Shown here piece by piece: positions 16,493 to 26,000 of a stretch of DNA of 43,583 nt. Source of the stretch: Kineosporia sp. A_224 (lineage in GTDB: Bacteria > Actinomycetota > Actinomycetes > Actinomycetales > Kineosporiaceae); assembly GCF_002198655.1 (NCBI RefSeq), contig NZ_MWLN01000231.1, positions 1 to 43,583 on the forward strand. The letters are read 5' to 3'. Positions within the stretch are counted from its first letter, which is position 1; each line of letters begins with the position of its first letter. The notes beneath the pieces are model-generated. The model was not told where the DNA came from. It did not search any database and worked only from the letters and a program-made list of their open reading frames with translations. Both the position numbers and the translations under genes were made by a program.

Positions 16493-19400
16493 TCAGGCCA
16501 CTGCGGCCGCGAAACCGGCGTAGAGATCGCCTGGCAGCCGCTGCCGCAACTTCCACGTCACGGCCATTGGACGGCTCCCCCGATGGCTGACGTAGTCACA
16601 CGGCCCGAGGAACCAAAAAGCGGGATCCGTGTCGTGCGACCTCACGAAGAGCTGGACCGACGAGCCCTCAGACCGATGGTTCCTGTATCGCCGCCCCGTG
16701 GGGCTGTCGTCAGACGTCGTCGACTGGCTCTCCCAGTGGAACAGCTCGGGGGAGATGGCGTAGTCCTGGTAGCGGGTGGTCGGCGAGAAGCCTCCGCCCG
16801 ACTTGTCGAGCGTCACGACGAATACATCCGTCCTCAGCTCGGGAATCCATCGGACCCCTTCTCGCCACGTCGGGGTGAGCGCCTGGTCGCGTCGGCCGGC
16901 GCCGAGCCCTGCCAGGATCTCCTGGCGCGAGTAGCGCGCGTGGATCTGCAGTGGCGAATCAGCGTCTACGGCTGCCTGGACATGGTCGACGCGATCCTGG
17001 AGCACGGCCATCAGAGCCTGCAGCTCGGCGATGGGTCGTGGGTGCTGCTGCAACAGGTCCCACGCTGCCTCCAGCCGCACATCGGACGGGAGGCTCAACT
17101 GGTTCATCAGAGTGGTCGTCAACATCCGGGCCAGTCTGCGATCGCGTTCGGTACCTCGACTGACGTCCTCTGGCCTGAGTGCGAGAAGCTCCCGGTAGCC
17201 CACCAGGCGGACGCTGTCGTCGACGTGCCCCAGTCGCGCGACGCCGCGCAGCAGCGCGACATCATGCGGCCCGTGCGCGGGCACGGGAAGGCCGGCGGCC
17301 TCACGCAGCGCTGTCCATGAGCGGCCGCCGCGGTAGACGTCTTCGAGGTCGAGCCCGGACTCGGCAAGGAACTCCGGAAGATCGACGTCCGAGCGCGTAC
17401 GGGACATCGCGCGGAGCTCCCCGACCTTCTCGGGCCATCTCGACGGGATTGCTTCGCGAATGCTGCTCAGGACCCGTTCCTGGGCGACGTGGTCCAGCCG
17501 GAGCGAGCATCCGGCCGGCAGGAAGGGGAAGCCCGCCTTCACCTGCCGCTCCAGATCCTGCCGGCTTCCGCCGAGCAGGGCACCGAATCGACGGTCGAAC
17601 CGAAACTCCTTACGGTGGTTGGCCACGAAGTCGAGGACGGTACAGATGTGCTTGCTCGGCGATCGCCGCAACCCTCGACCGAGCTGTTGAAGGAAGAGAA
17701 CCGGGCTGTCCGTGGGCCTGAGGAGCAGCACGGTGTCAACGGCCGGGATGTCGAGACCTTCGTTGAACAGGTCGACGGAGAACACTGCACGAACCTGGCC
17801 GGCCTCCAACGCCGAGAGCGCTGCTCGCCGCTCGGCCTCGGGCGTCTTGCCTGTCACGGCGACCGCCGCATACCCGGCTTTCGCGAAGTGCTCCGCCATG
17901 AACTCTGCATGCGCGACGCTGACGCAGAAGCCGAGGACGCGCGCTGACGACAGGTCGACGTGGCTCGTCACTTCGTTCAAGACCCGCCGGGCCCAGGCGT
18001 CGTCCGAGGTGAAGATGTTCGTCAGGACGTCCACGTCGTAGCCTCGTCCGCGCTGCCACGGCACCGTCGTGAGGTCGGTCTCGTCGGCGATGCCGTAGTA
18101 CGCGAACGGCGTCAGGTAGTGCTGGTCGATCGCGTCCCAGAGTCGTAGCTCAGCGGCGATGCGACCTCCGAACCACTCCAGGATGGGCTCACCGTCGCTG
18201 CGCTCAGGGGTCGCGGTGAGACCGACCAGCTCTCGCGGCTCGACTCGCGCCAAGAGCCGCTTGTAGGTCGCCGCGGCGGCGTGGTGGAACTCGTCGATGA
18301 TGACCACGTCGAAGTGCTGCGGGTCCAGGTGCGCCAGGCCGTTTGCGTCGAGACTCTGGATCGACGCGAACACGTGGTCGAAGGCAGCCGGCCGGCGTCC
18401 TCCGACCCACAGCTCGCCGAAACTGCCCTCACGCAGGACGTGCCGGAAGGTCGCGAGGCTCTGTTCGAGGATCTCCTGACGGTGCGCGATGAACAGGAGC
18501 CGTGCCGAGGGAAGCTCTGCACGGAGGCGGGCGTAGTCCGCGGCCGCCATGACCGTCTTGCCCGTCCCTGTCGCCGCCACCAGCAGGTTCCGGTGGTAGC
18601 CGAGCCCGCGCGCCACTGCCAGCCGCTCCAGGAGGCGCTCTTGGAAGGGCCTCAGAGTGACCTCGACCGGGCTCAGGTAGGTGACGAGGCGAGGCACCGC
18701 CTGCCCCAGCTCCCGTTCGAAGGACTCGGGGTCGTAGTCGATGAAGCTGTCGCCCTGCCAGTACGCCTCGAAGACGGCACCGACCTTGTCGATCACTTCG
18801 GGGTTGCGGGCGCCCGAGACCCGAACGTTCCACTCGAGTCCCGCCACCTGGGCGGAGTGCGTGAGGTTCGACGACCCGATGTATGCGGTCGAGAAGCCGC
18901 TCTCGCGGTGGAACAGCCACGCCTTCGCGTGCAGTCGCGTCGTCGTCGTGTCGTAGGAGACGCGGACCTGTGCCCCCAGCTGAGTGAGCGCGTCGAGTGC
19001 CGCTTGCTCAGTCGATCCCGTATACGTCGTGGTGAGCACTCGCAGCCTGCGTCCCCTGGCGCAGTGCCGCGCGAGGTCCTCCTCGAGAGAACGAATCCCG
19101 CTCCGCCGGATGAACGCCATGACAAGGTCGATGCCATCCGCGCCCTGGATCTCGGTCGCGAGCTGATGCCCGACGCTCGGCTCACCCGGCGAGTTCGTCA
19201 GGAGGGTCGTGTCCAGCAGCGGAATCATCGGCGAGGCGACCTGCTCGGGGGTTCCGTCAGGACGCCTCCGGAGGATGGCCTGCAAGACCTTGCCTGCGTC
19301 GTCCGGCCGCTCCCTCGAGACGCCCACCGCGGGGTGCTCCTGAGCCAACCGATCGACGATCTCCCGTGCGACGGCGATCGCAGCCTGCGTGCGGCTCGCC

Positions 19401-19582
19401 TCATCGAAGGAGGAGACGACCCGACCGACGACCTTGGACACCAAGAGGCTGATGCGGTCAGCAGCTTCCGCGGCACGCAATGGCTGCGTACTGACAAGGT
19501 CTTCAGACAGCGATGCCAGACCTGCCGCCACCGCCTCCGTCACGAGAACCTCGAACAACCCTGGTTCTAGCGGTGCCGACAT
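16493..19582 (-). CDS. DEAD/DEAH helicase with N-terminal PLD nuclease-like domain and DUF3427
   Basis: The 1029-aa protein has four parts. Residues ~1-130 are helical. Residues ~130-285 form a phospholipase-D-like domain with an HxK motif (LHAKAW, H218/K220) followed by GSSN (236-239). A superfamily 2 helicase core follows: AATGTGKT (336-343), DEFH (430-433), LTATPERSDG and QLGRGLRR. The last ~250 residues correspond to DUF3427, ending with PTTRYQDYAISPELFHWESQS. This architecture is common in mobile and defence contexts, but its precise role is not established to my knowledge. DNA restriction or repair is plausible. It uses more A/T-ending codons than the kdp or pck genes, which fits horizontal acquisition, and it lies next to the left island boundary. 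Confidence 0.9.
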   Translation of the reverse strand: MSAPLEPGLFEVLVTEAVAAGLASLSEDLVSTQPLRAAEAADRISLLVSKVVGRVVSSFDEASRTQAAIAVAREIVDRLAQEHPAVGVSRERPDDAGKVLQAILRRRPDGTPEQVASPMIPLLDTTLLTNSPGEPSVGHQLATEIQGADGIDLVMAFIRRSGIRSLEEDLARHCARGRRLRVLTTTYTGSTEQAALDALTQLGAQVRVSYDTTTTRLHAKAWLFHRESGFSTAYIGSSNLTHSAQVAGLEWNVRVSGARNPEVIDKVGAVFEAYWQGDSFIDYDPESFERELGQAVPRLVTYLSPVEVTLRPFQERLLERLAVARGLGYHRNLLVAATGTGKTVMAAADYARLRAELPSARLLFIAHRQEILEQSLATFRHVLREGSFGELWVGGRRPAAFDHVFASIQSLDANGLAHLDPQHFDVVIIDEFHHAAAATYKRLLARVEPRELVGLTATPERSDGEPILEWFGGRIAAELRLWDAIDQHYLTPFAYYGIADETDLTTVPWQRGRGYDVDVLTNIFTSDDAWARRVLNEVTSHVDLSSARVLGFCVSVAHAEFMAEHFAKAGYAAVAVTGKTPEAERRAALSALEAGQVRAVFSVDLFNEGLDIPAVDTVLLLRPTDSPVLFLQQLGRGLRRSPSKHICTVLDFVANHRKEFRFDRRFGALLGGSRQDLERQVKAGFPFLPAGCSLRLDHVAQERVLSSIREAIPSRWPEKVGELRAMSRTRSDVDLPEFLAESGLDLEDVYRGGRSWTALREAAGLPVPAHGPHDVALLRGVARLGHVDDSVRLVGYRELLALRPEDVSRGTERDRRLARMLTTTLMNQLSLPSDVRLEAAWDLLQQHPRPIAELQALMAVLQDRVDHVQAAVDADSPLQIHARYSRQEILAGLGAGRRDQALTPTWREGVRWIPELRTDVFVVTLDKSGGGFSPTTRYQDYAISPELFHWESQSTTSDDSPTGRRYRNHRSEGSSVQLFVRSHDTDPAFWFLGPCDYVSHRGSRPMAVTWKLRQRLPGDLYAGFAAAVA

Positions 19583-19710
19583 GCCAGATGAGTATGGCCT
19601 GAGCAGCCCTCCGAGCGCCCAGAACCCGCCGGCTCAGGCGCCGAAGCCTTCCCGTCACCGTCGGGAGATCAGCGGTGTGGGGATCACTGTCGGGACGACC
19701 TCGCCCCAGA

Positions 19711-19824
19711 CCCGGGAACCACATCGGCCTCCGCCCCGCGTTTCCGCAGTTCGGAGGCCGTTTCGGTCGCTGTCTCAACGAGTGCGCCCGAAGGGATTCG
19801 AACCCCTAACCTTCTGATCCGTAG
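19711..19824. repeat. Left attachment repeat (attL), truncated tRNA-Arg 3' half
   Basis: This 114-bp block is repeated at 31774-31887 with a constant offset of 12063 bases and one mismatch seen (C at 19722, A at 31785). It contains the 3' half of tRNA-Arg on the minus strand, from the anticodon loop to the discriminator, plus about 70 bases of 3' flank. The tRNA 5' half is absent, so it is not a functional tRNA gene. It marks the left end of the Wadjet island. Confidence 0.93.
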
Positions 19825-19856
19825 CGGACTCTCGCTCGCCGCTCACCAAGGCTCTG

Positions 19857-19916
19857 ATCTGCGCAGATGCGTCGGAGCACGCTGCCCGAAGGATGACTTT
19901 GGGGCAGACTTGGGGT
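19857..19916. other. Island left end: palindrome and tandem short repeat
   Basis: Just inside the left attachment repeat are a perfect 12-base palindrome, ATCTGCGCAGAT (19857-19868), and a tandem imperfect repeat GACTTTGGGGCA / GACTTGGGGTG (19895-19917). Arm-type integrase or excisionase sites commonly occupy this position, and the region must also carry the jetA promoter. The function is inferred. Confidence 0.35.
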
Positions 19917-20037
19917 GCCGGTTCCGCCAAGGCGGCCCGAGCTGTCGGGGGTGCGTCGTAGCGTGCCGTCGTGGTCGCACCGATCCCGCGGTGTCGATCA
20001 GGACGCCGCAAGAGACGACGTGCCCCGAGGAGCGATC

Positions 20038-21612
20038 GTGGCCGATCCCGCCGCCGACGAGGCCTTCACGGTCGCCGTCACGGACTCACGGCGGGCGACG
20101 GCGTACCTGGTCGCCCCTGAGGCTGACGACTACATCGCGGTGATGGCCGTCCTCGAGGGGTCGATCACCGATCTGACGCCGGGTGAAGTGGCACAGGCCC
20201 TCACCCAGGCGGGTCGGCCGCTCGACGAGCGCACGGTGGAGGTACGGCTTGACAAACTTCGGGACTGGACGGCCGCGACCGCGCGCACGGACACCTCGAA
20301 GATCCTGCGGCACGCGGACCTGCTCGCCCGGAACTGGCGGTGGACGGCGACTCCGGCGGGCCGGCAGGTCCAGCGGTTCTACACGAACGTGCTGGCCGCT
20401 ACACCGACGATGCGGGAGATCCCGTTGTCGAGCCTGGCGCGCGTCGTCGATGCCTTGGAACGTCTCGCCTCGGGGCTGCCCGAAGGCAGCGACCGGGTCC
20501 GGCTGCCTGCTGACGAGGTGGCGGAGCTCGTGGGTCGGTTGTTCACAAGTCATGACGACCTCGACTCTGCGCTGGTCGGTGCAGAGGACACGCTCGCGGG
20601 CCTGGCGGACCGGTTCGACCTGGACGACGCGTCGACCGGAGAGCTCAAGCAGCTCCTGGTCGAGTACGCGACCCGGGTTGCCGCCGAGCTCGAGACGGGT
20701 GCAGCTCGCGCGCGGCGGGCGCTGCTTCTACTCTCACCGGTGTTCACGGCCGTCGCGCAGACCGCCGTCGACGCCTCCGACGCCCGGGCACTCATCGACC
20801 GTGGCGCGCTGACCGCGTCCCGCGGAGGACGGGCCGCGGACTGGCGGGGGTTGCTTGCCTGGTGCGACCCGAGCACGGGCAGGGCGGCACGGTTCGCTCT
20901 GCGCCTGGTGCGCGCACTGCCCGGCATGCATGCGAACCTTCGTCGGTTGCACGCGTCGTCTTCGGCGGCCACGAGCCGGGCCCGGGCGCTGCAGCTGGCT
21001 CGCGCCTGCGCGGAGCCTCGTGTCGGTCCGGCGCTGTTCCTGGCTGCGGTCGGCGACCATCCGTGGCGGAAGCTGTACGGCGACGCGGACGACGAGGATC
21101 TTGGTGGCCTGCTGCCATGGCGTGGCGGGCCGACGGTCACGGTCCCGGAGCTCTTGCGGGCGACCGGCCGGACCGGCGCTCGGGGTCGCCCGCCGGCGGC
21201 CCGCGACGATGCGGCCGCGCGGGCCGAGGTCGCCGAGCGCCGCCGGCTGCGCGCCGCGGAGCACGGTGCGGCGTTGGCCGAGATCCTCGCCACGGGTCCG
21301 GGTGACGTCCTGTCCGCTGCGGCCGGGCGAGTGGCCCTCGCGTCGCTCATGGCGGCGGTCCGCTCATCGGCATCCTCGGTATCCGGTGGGCGACGCGATC
21401 GGCGGTCGGCTCATCGCGACGGGCTGGCCTGTTCGCTATTCGTCGTTCCCGGCCATACGGGAACGGTGCGGACGGCGACGTGGCGGCTGTGGCTGCCCGG
21501 CCGCGCGATCGTCTTCCACGCTGCGGGGAGCCGCGCCGCTCCCCCCGACACCGCTGGTGCGGACAGCGACACGATCGTGGACGTCCGGTTCGTGGCAGGA
21601 GGTGTCGCATGA
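20038..21612 (+). CDS. jetA: Wadjet type II JetA (DUF2397, TIGR02677)
   Basis: The 524-aa product corresponds to the DUF2397/TIGR02677 family, first gene of a conserved four-gene neighbourhood now classed as type II Wadjet. In the related MukBEF/JetABCD complexes this subunit is the kleisin-like bridge of the SMC motor. Recognised segments are YLVAPEADDYIAVMAVLE, helical DLTPGEVAQALTQAGRPLD, RDWTAATARTDTSKILRHAD and the RFYTNV region. The GTG at 20038 (VADPAADEAF) has GAGGAG six bases upstream and fits better than the frame opening at 19915. The stop overlaps jetB by ATGA, so the operon is translationally coupled. Confidence 0.88.
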   Translation: MADPAADEAFTVAVTDSRRATAYLVAPEADDYIAVMAVLEGSITDLTPGEVAQALTQAGRPLDERTVEVRLDKLRDWTAATARTDTSKILRHADLLARNWRWTATPAGRQVQRFYTNVLAATPTMREIPLSSLARVVDALERLASGLPEGSDRVRLPADEVAELVGRLFTSHDDLDSALVGAEDTLAGLADRFDLDDASTGELKQLLVEYATRVAAELETGAARARRALLLLSPVFTAVAQTAVDASDARALIDRGALTASRGGRAADWRGLLAWCDPSTGRAARFALRLVRALPGMHANLRRLHASSSAATSRARALQLARACAEPRVGPALFLAAVGDHPWRKLYGDADDEDLGGLLPWRGGPTVTVPELLRATGRTGARGRPPAARDDAAARAEVAERRRLRAAEHGAALAEILATGPGDVLSAAAGRVALASLMAAVRSSASSVSGGRRDRRSAHRDGLACSLFVVPGHTGTVRTATWRLWLPGRAIVFHAAGSRAAPPDTAGADSDTIVDVRFVAGGVA

Positions 21613-23045
21613 CCGCCGACCGACTGGACGGACGGGACGGATGGGACGGATGGAACGGCACACCGGCCGAGGAGACCCGCGCGGACGCCGAGTCGGCGGG
21701 CAAGGGCGCCGGCGAACTCTCCGCACATGGGCGTCCCCGCGGACGGCGGGCGTGGTCGATCGAGGCCGGCGCGGAGGTTGCAGCGGTGCTGCGGCTGCTC
21801 GCCGCCCGACCGTGGCTGGTGGCAGGACGGGACGACGAAGCGATCGCCGCGGTTCGCCGCAATGCTGACGCCGTCCGGGATGCCTTCGCCCGTCTGGGGT
21901 GGGTCCTGGTGGTGGAGCGGGATCTCGTGCGGCTGCGGAAGTCACCGCCGCCCCGACGGGCCGCGTGGGCGGCATCCGCTCCGAGCCCGGCGAGCTGCTC
22001 CTGGTTCTTCCTTCTCGTCGCGGCCGCGGAGTCGATGCCACCCAGGGTCGCCCTCGCGACCCTGGTCACCGCCGCACGGGCGGCAGCCGGCGAGGCTGGT
22101 CTTCCGGTCACGACCGACGTCCGTGAGCGTCGTGCCATCGCCGCCGCTCTGAAGATGCTCGACGAGCGGGGGGTCGTCGAGCAGATGGACGGAGATGTCG
22201 ACGGCTTCGTCCATGACGAGGACGCGCCCGTCCTGCTTGCCGTCCACCACACCCGGCTTGTGCATGTCGTGGCGAACTTCGCCGACGCCGACCCGGTCAC
22301 CGACGCCGAGGTGTGGCTCGCGATGGTGGAGCGGGAGCCGGACGCCGCTCGGCGGATGCGGCGGCGGCTCGTGGACGACACGCTGGTCCACGCCGGGGAT
22401 CTCGATCCGGCAGAGGCGGACTGGCTACGGCGTCGGGTCCGCGGCGACGACGGTGCGCCGCTGGCGGCGGCGTTCGGTCTGCATCTCGAGCGTCGTGGTG
22501 AGGGGGCGGCGTTCGTCGTCCCGTCCGACGCGTTCCGCCACGCCAAGGAGCTCGGCCCACTGCCTTTCCCGACACCGGGCACCGTCGGCCATGCCGCCCT
22601 GCTGCTGTGCGACGAGGCCGCGGTGCACGGCGATCTTGACGAGACCCGACCTGGGTGGCGTGGGATCTCGCACCAGGATGTCGTCGATCGCCTGACGCAG
22701 TGGGGTCAACGGTTCGGAGCCGGCCGTGGCGGCTGGGCGGGCGAGGACGTCGACAATCCCGAAGGGCTGGCGGACAAGACCCGGGCGCTGCTCGCTGGGC
22801 TGGATCTGGTGCGCGTGGCCGATGACGGCATGTGGTGGTTCTCCCCAGCCACAGGGCGTTGGCGGGCGCCCGCGGCATCCCACGCTGCCGGGCCCTCCCC
22901 GGGCGGTGATGGGGCGTCGCGGGCTCAGCGTCGACGACCTAGGACCGGCAGCCGCAGGGACGCGACCGTCCTCACCCTTGACGCCGACGGTCTGCCCGCA
23001 GCGCCCGCGACAGGTGCAGGCTCCAGGAAGGACCGCACGCCGTGA
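21609..23045 (+). CDS. jetB: Wadjet type II JetB (DUF2398, TIGR02678)
   Basis: The 478-aa product corresponds to DUF2398/TIGR02678, a winged-helix-rich accessory of the type II Wadjet SMC complex (KITE-like role inferred from analogy to MukE/JetB). Segments supporting this are AAVLRLLAARPWLVAGRDDE near the N-terminus, DAFARLGWVLVVERDLVRL, the helix-turn-helix-like ALKMLDERGVVEQMDGD, and GHAALLLCDE toward the C-terminus. The first 40 residues (repetitive DGRDGWDGWNG, charged) and the last 70 residues look disordered. It starts at an ATGA overlap with jetA and ends in a GTGA overlap with jetC. Confidence 0.88.
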   Translation: MTADRLDGRDGWDGWNGTPAEETRADAESAGKGAGELSAHGRPRGRRAWSIEAGAEVAAVLRLLAARPWLVAGRDDEAIAAVRRNADAVRDAFARLGWVLVVERDLVRLRKSPPPRRAAWAASAPSPASCSWFFLLVAAAESMPPRVALATLVTAARAAAGEAGLPVTTDVRERRAIAAALKMLDERGVVEQMDGDVDGFVHDEDAPVLLAVHHTRLVHVVANFADADPVTDAEVWLAMVEREPDAARRMRRRLVDDTLVHAGDLDPAEADWLRRRVRGDDGAPLAAAFGLHLERRGEGAAFVVPSDAFRHAKELGPLPFPTPGTVGHAALLLCDEAAVHGDLDETRPGWRGISHQDVVDRLTQWGQRFGAGRGGWAGEDVDNPEGLADKTRALLAGLDLVRVADDGMWWFSPATGRWRAPAASHAAGPSPGGDGASRAQRRRPRTGSRRDATVLTLDADGLPAAPATGAGSRKDRTP

Positions 23046-26000
23046 CACTCGACCTTCCCACGCCGCTGTTCGCAGACGACGACCTCCAGCCCCCTTCCGG
23101 GCACCCCGAGCGGTTCGGTGGCCGATGGCGGCTGATCGGTGCCGGCCTGTCGAACGTGTGGCGCTACGGAGACCTCGTCCTCGACGCCGGCAGCGGACGC
23201 CTCCTCCTGCGCGGCCCCAACGGCACGGGCAAGACGACGGCCCTCGAAGCGCTGTGGCCCTACCTGCTCGACCTCAACGCGCGGCAGCTCGTCGCGGGCA
23301 AGGCCCGGACGACCTCGCTCGCCTCACTGATGCGGGAAGGTGCGACGGGCAAGCGGCGCTACGGCTACGTCTGGATGACGTTGGAAGGTCCCGGATCCGA
23401 AGGCCGTCGCAGCTTCGGGGTCCGGCTGCAGTACTCCGACGGCGCCACCCCGACCGTCAAGGTCTTGCCCTTCACGATCCCCGGCACACCGCTGACCGAC
23501 CTCGCGCTGCACGGGGCCGACCGGGCGCCACTCACGCTGGAGCAGTTCACCGAGACCGTCGAGCGTGTGGGAGGACAGCTCTTCGACGACGAGGACGAGT
23601 ACCTCACCCACCTGGCGGCGCAGGTCTGGCAGACCACGCCGACGCAGCTGCGCGACCTCGCCCAGCGGATCCGCGCGGTCCGCAACCCGTCACTGCTCGG
23701 AGACGTCTCGCCGCGTGCTGCGGCCGAAGCCTTGCGCGAGGCACTTCCGACGGTCGCGGAGGACGTCGTGACAGCGACCGCCGAGGCGCTGGCGGAGTCG
23801 GACGCCACCCGCCAGGCCTTCGCCCGCGACAGCCAGGCCGCCGACGTGCTGGACGCGTTCGCAGCCACCTGGGCCGGTCATGTCGTCGCCGTCGTCGCCG
23901 ATCTGCACCGGCTGGCCGTCGAGGCTGAGGCAGCCGTGACGAGCGCCGTCCGGGCCCGGCGCGCGATCGAACGCGACCACGAGAAGGCACTGGCCACTCT
24001 GGAGACCGCGCACGCGGTCGACGTAGAGGTCACCGACCGGCTGCGCGACCTCGATGCCCGCATCCAGACCCTCGAGCACAGCGACGCCTACCGCGCTGCC
24101 GGCGCCCTGTCGGCCTTGGAGCAACAGCTAACAGCCGAGCAGAGGCTCGCCGACGACACGTCCGCACGACTGCTGACCTCGGCCGCCGAGGTCCGGCGAC
24201 GCACCGGGGACCTGCGGGATGCTCTGACGGACATCGACCACGACCTGGACGAGGTCCTGCTGACGGCCACATCGGCAGACCCCGCTGCAGCGCTCCCCGA
24301 GCCGATCCTGCGCTGGTCCACCCGGCCCCGCGCGACGGTCACCGTCGGTCAGGCCACGGCCGATCCCGGCCCGGCCGTCGACCTGGACAACGGTACGACG
24401 CGGCTCGACGACGCGGCCGCCGGGTGGACGGCACTCGCGCGCGCCCACACCCAGCGGGCCGCCGACGCCCAGCTCGCACTCGCTGACCATCGCAGCGCCG
24501 TTGCCGGCGCCCAGCGCGCGGCTGACGCTGCCCAGCAGACAGCCGGCCGCGCCGAACGGGAGTCCGATGTCGCCCGGCAGGAAGCCGAGCGCGCGACGGC
24601 CCAGGCCGTCCGGGCCGCGGACGCACTGCTGGACGCCGTCGGAGCCTGGGGAGACGACGACCGGATCGGCGACGACCGGACGAGCGACGACGACAGCCGG
24701 GCCGCCGGGTCCGGCGACGCGGACGCCGAGGAACCGGATGACCGTCTGGCACAAGGACTGGTCGACGATCTTCGCGGCGCCGAACCTTCCCAGGTCGTCA
24801 ACGAGGTCCGGTCGTGGAGAGCCGCGGCGGCAGGCCGGGCCGCCAGGATCTGCGCGCGACTGACCGAGGAACGCCGCCAGCGTCTCGCCACCGCGCAGGC
24901 CCTACGCACCGAGGCGGTCTCGCTGCGGACCGAGGCGGCGGAACTGCGCGCCGGACGGCCGCTTCCCCTGCCCCGACCGCACTGGCTCGACGACCACGAC
25001 GACAGCCGGTCCCTTGCCGTAGCTCTCGAGTGGGCCCCGACCTGCTCCGACCCGCGCGAACGGGCTCTGGTCGAAACCGCTCTGGCTGCCTCAGGGCTGC
25101 TCGCCGCGACGTTGTCGTCGAGCGGGGCCGAGACGACGTCGTGGCGCGTGGGCCCGTTCGGCCTGCCGATGACCGCCAGCCTCGCCGGCGTCCTGACCGT
25201 CGACCCCACGCACCCGCTGGCCGACGTGGCAGCCGACGTCCTGAGGCGTATCGCGGTGCGCGAGTCCGCGGAGCCCCGACCCGGCCTCGCGCCCGACGAC
25301 GCATCCGCCGGACCTGGCGGGACCGGCTCGGAGGACGAAGGCGTCACGATCGTCATCGGCCGGGACGGCACCTTCCGTGCCGGACCGCTCGTGGGGCACG
25401 CTCCCGGCGCGGACGACGCCACAGCTCTGCCGCCGGCTCAGCACATCGGTGCGGCGCAACGCCTCGCAGCCGCGCTCGCCCGCGCCGACCAGCTCGACCA
25501 CGACGCGGAAGTCCTTGAGGGCCAGGCGGTTGCGGCCATCGAGGACGCCGACCGGCTGGCACGCCGGGCCGACAACGTCGACCGGCGTGCCGGCGCCTTC
25601 CCCACCACTGACGATCTCGAGCGGTACGAAGCCCGCCGGGCGGCCGCCGCGACCCGCGCCCACGAGCTGAGCCGAGCGGCACACGACGCCGTGACGGCCG
25701 CGCAGGAGGCAGCCGAGGCGGCCGCGGGCGCACGGCGGGAGTGGGCCGAGCGCACCTGCGGCCGCGACCTGCCGGCCGACGTCGACGAGCTCGACACCAT
25801 CCGCGCCGACAGCGGCCGGACCGCGGACACCCTGCACCGGGCTGCCGCCGCGATCACCGGCAGCCTGCGCCGCCGGGTCGAACGCCTGCACTCGGACGCC
25901 GCGTCCGTGGACGCCGCGGCCACCGATCTGACGACACTGCGGATGGCCGCCCTCGACGCCCACGACGAGGCCGCCGGAACCGCCGAGAAGGTCCGCACGC

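Noticed and set aside
19777-19824. A second tRNA-Arg gene
   Set aside because: Only the 3' half from the anticodon loop is present. The sequence diverges immediately after it, so it is an attachment-site fragment.
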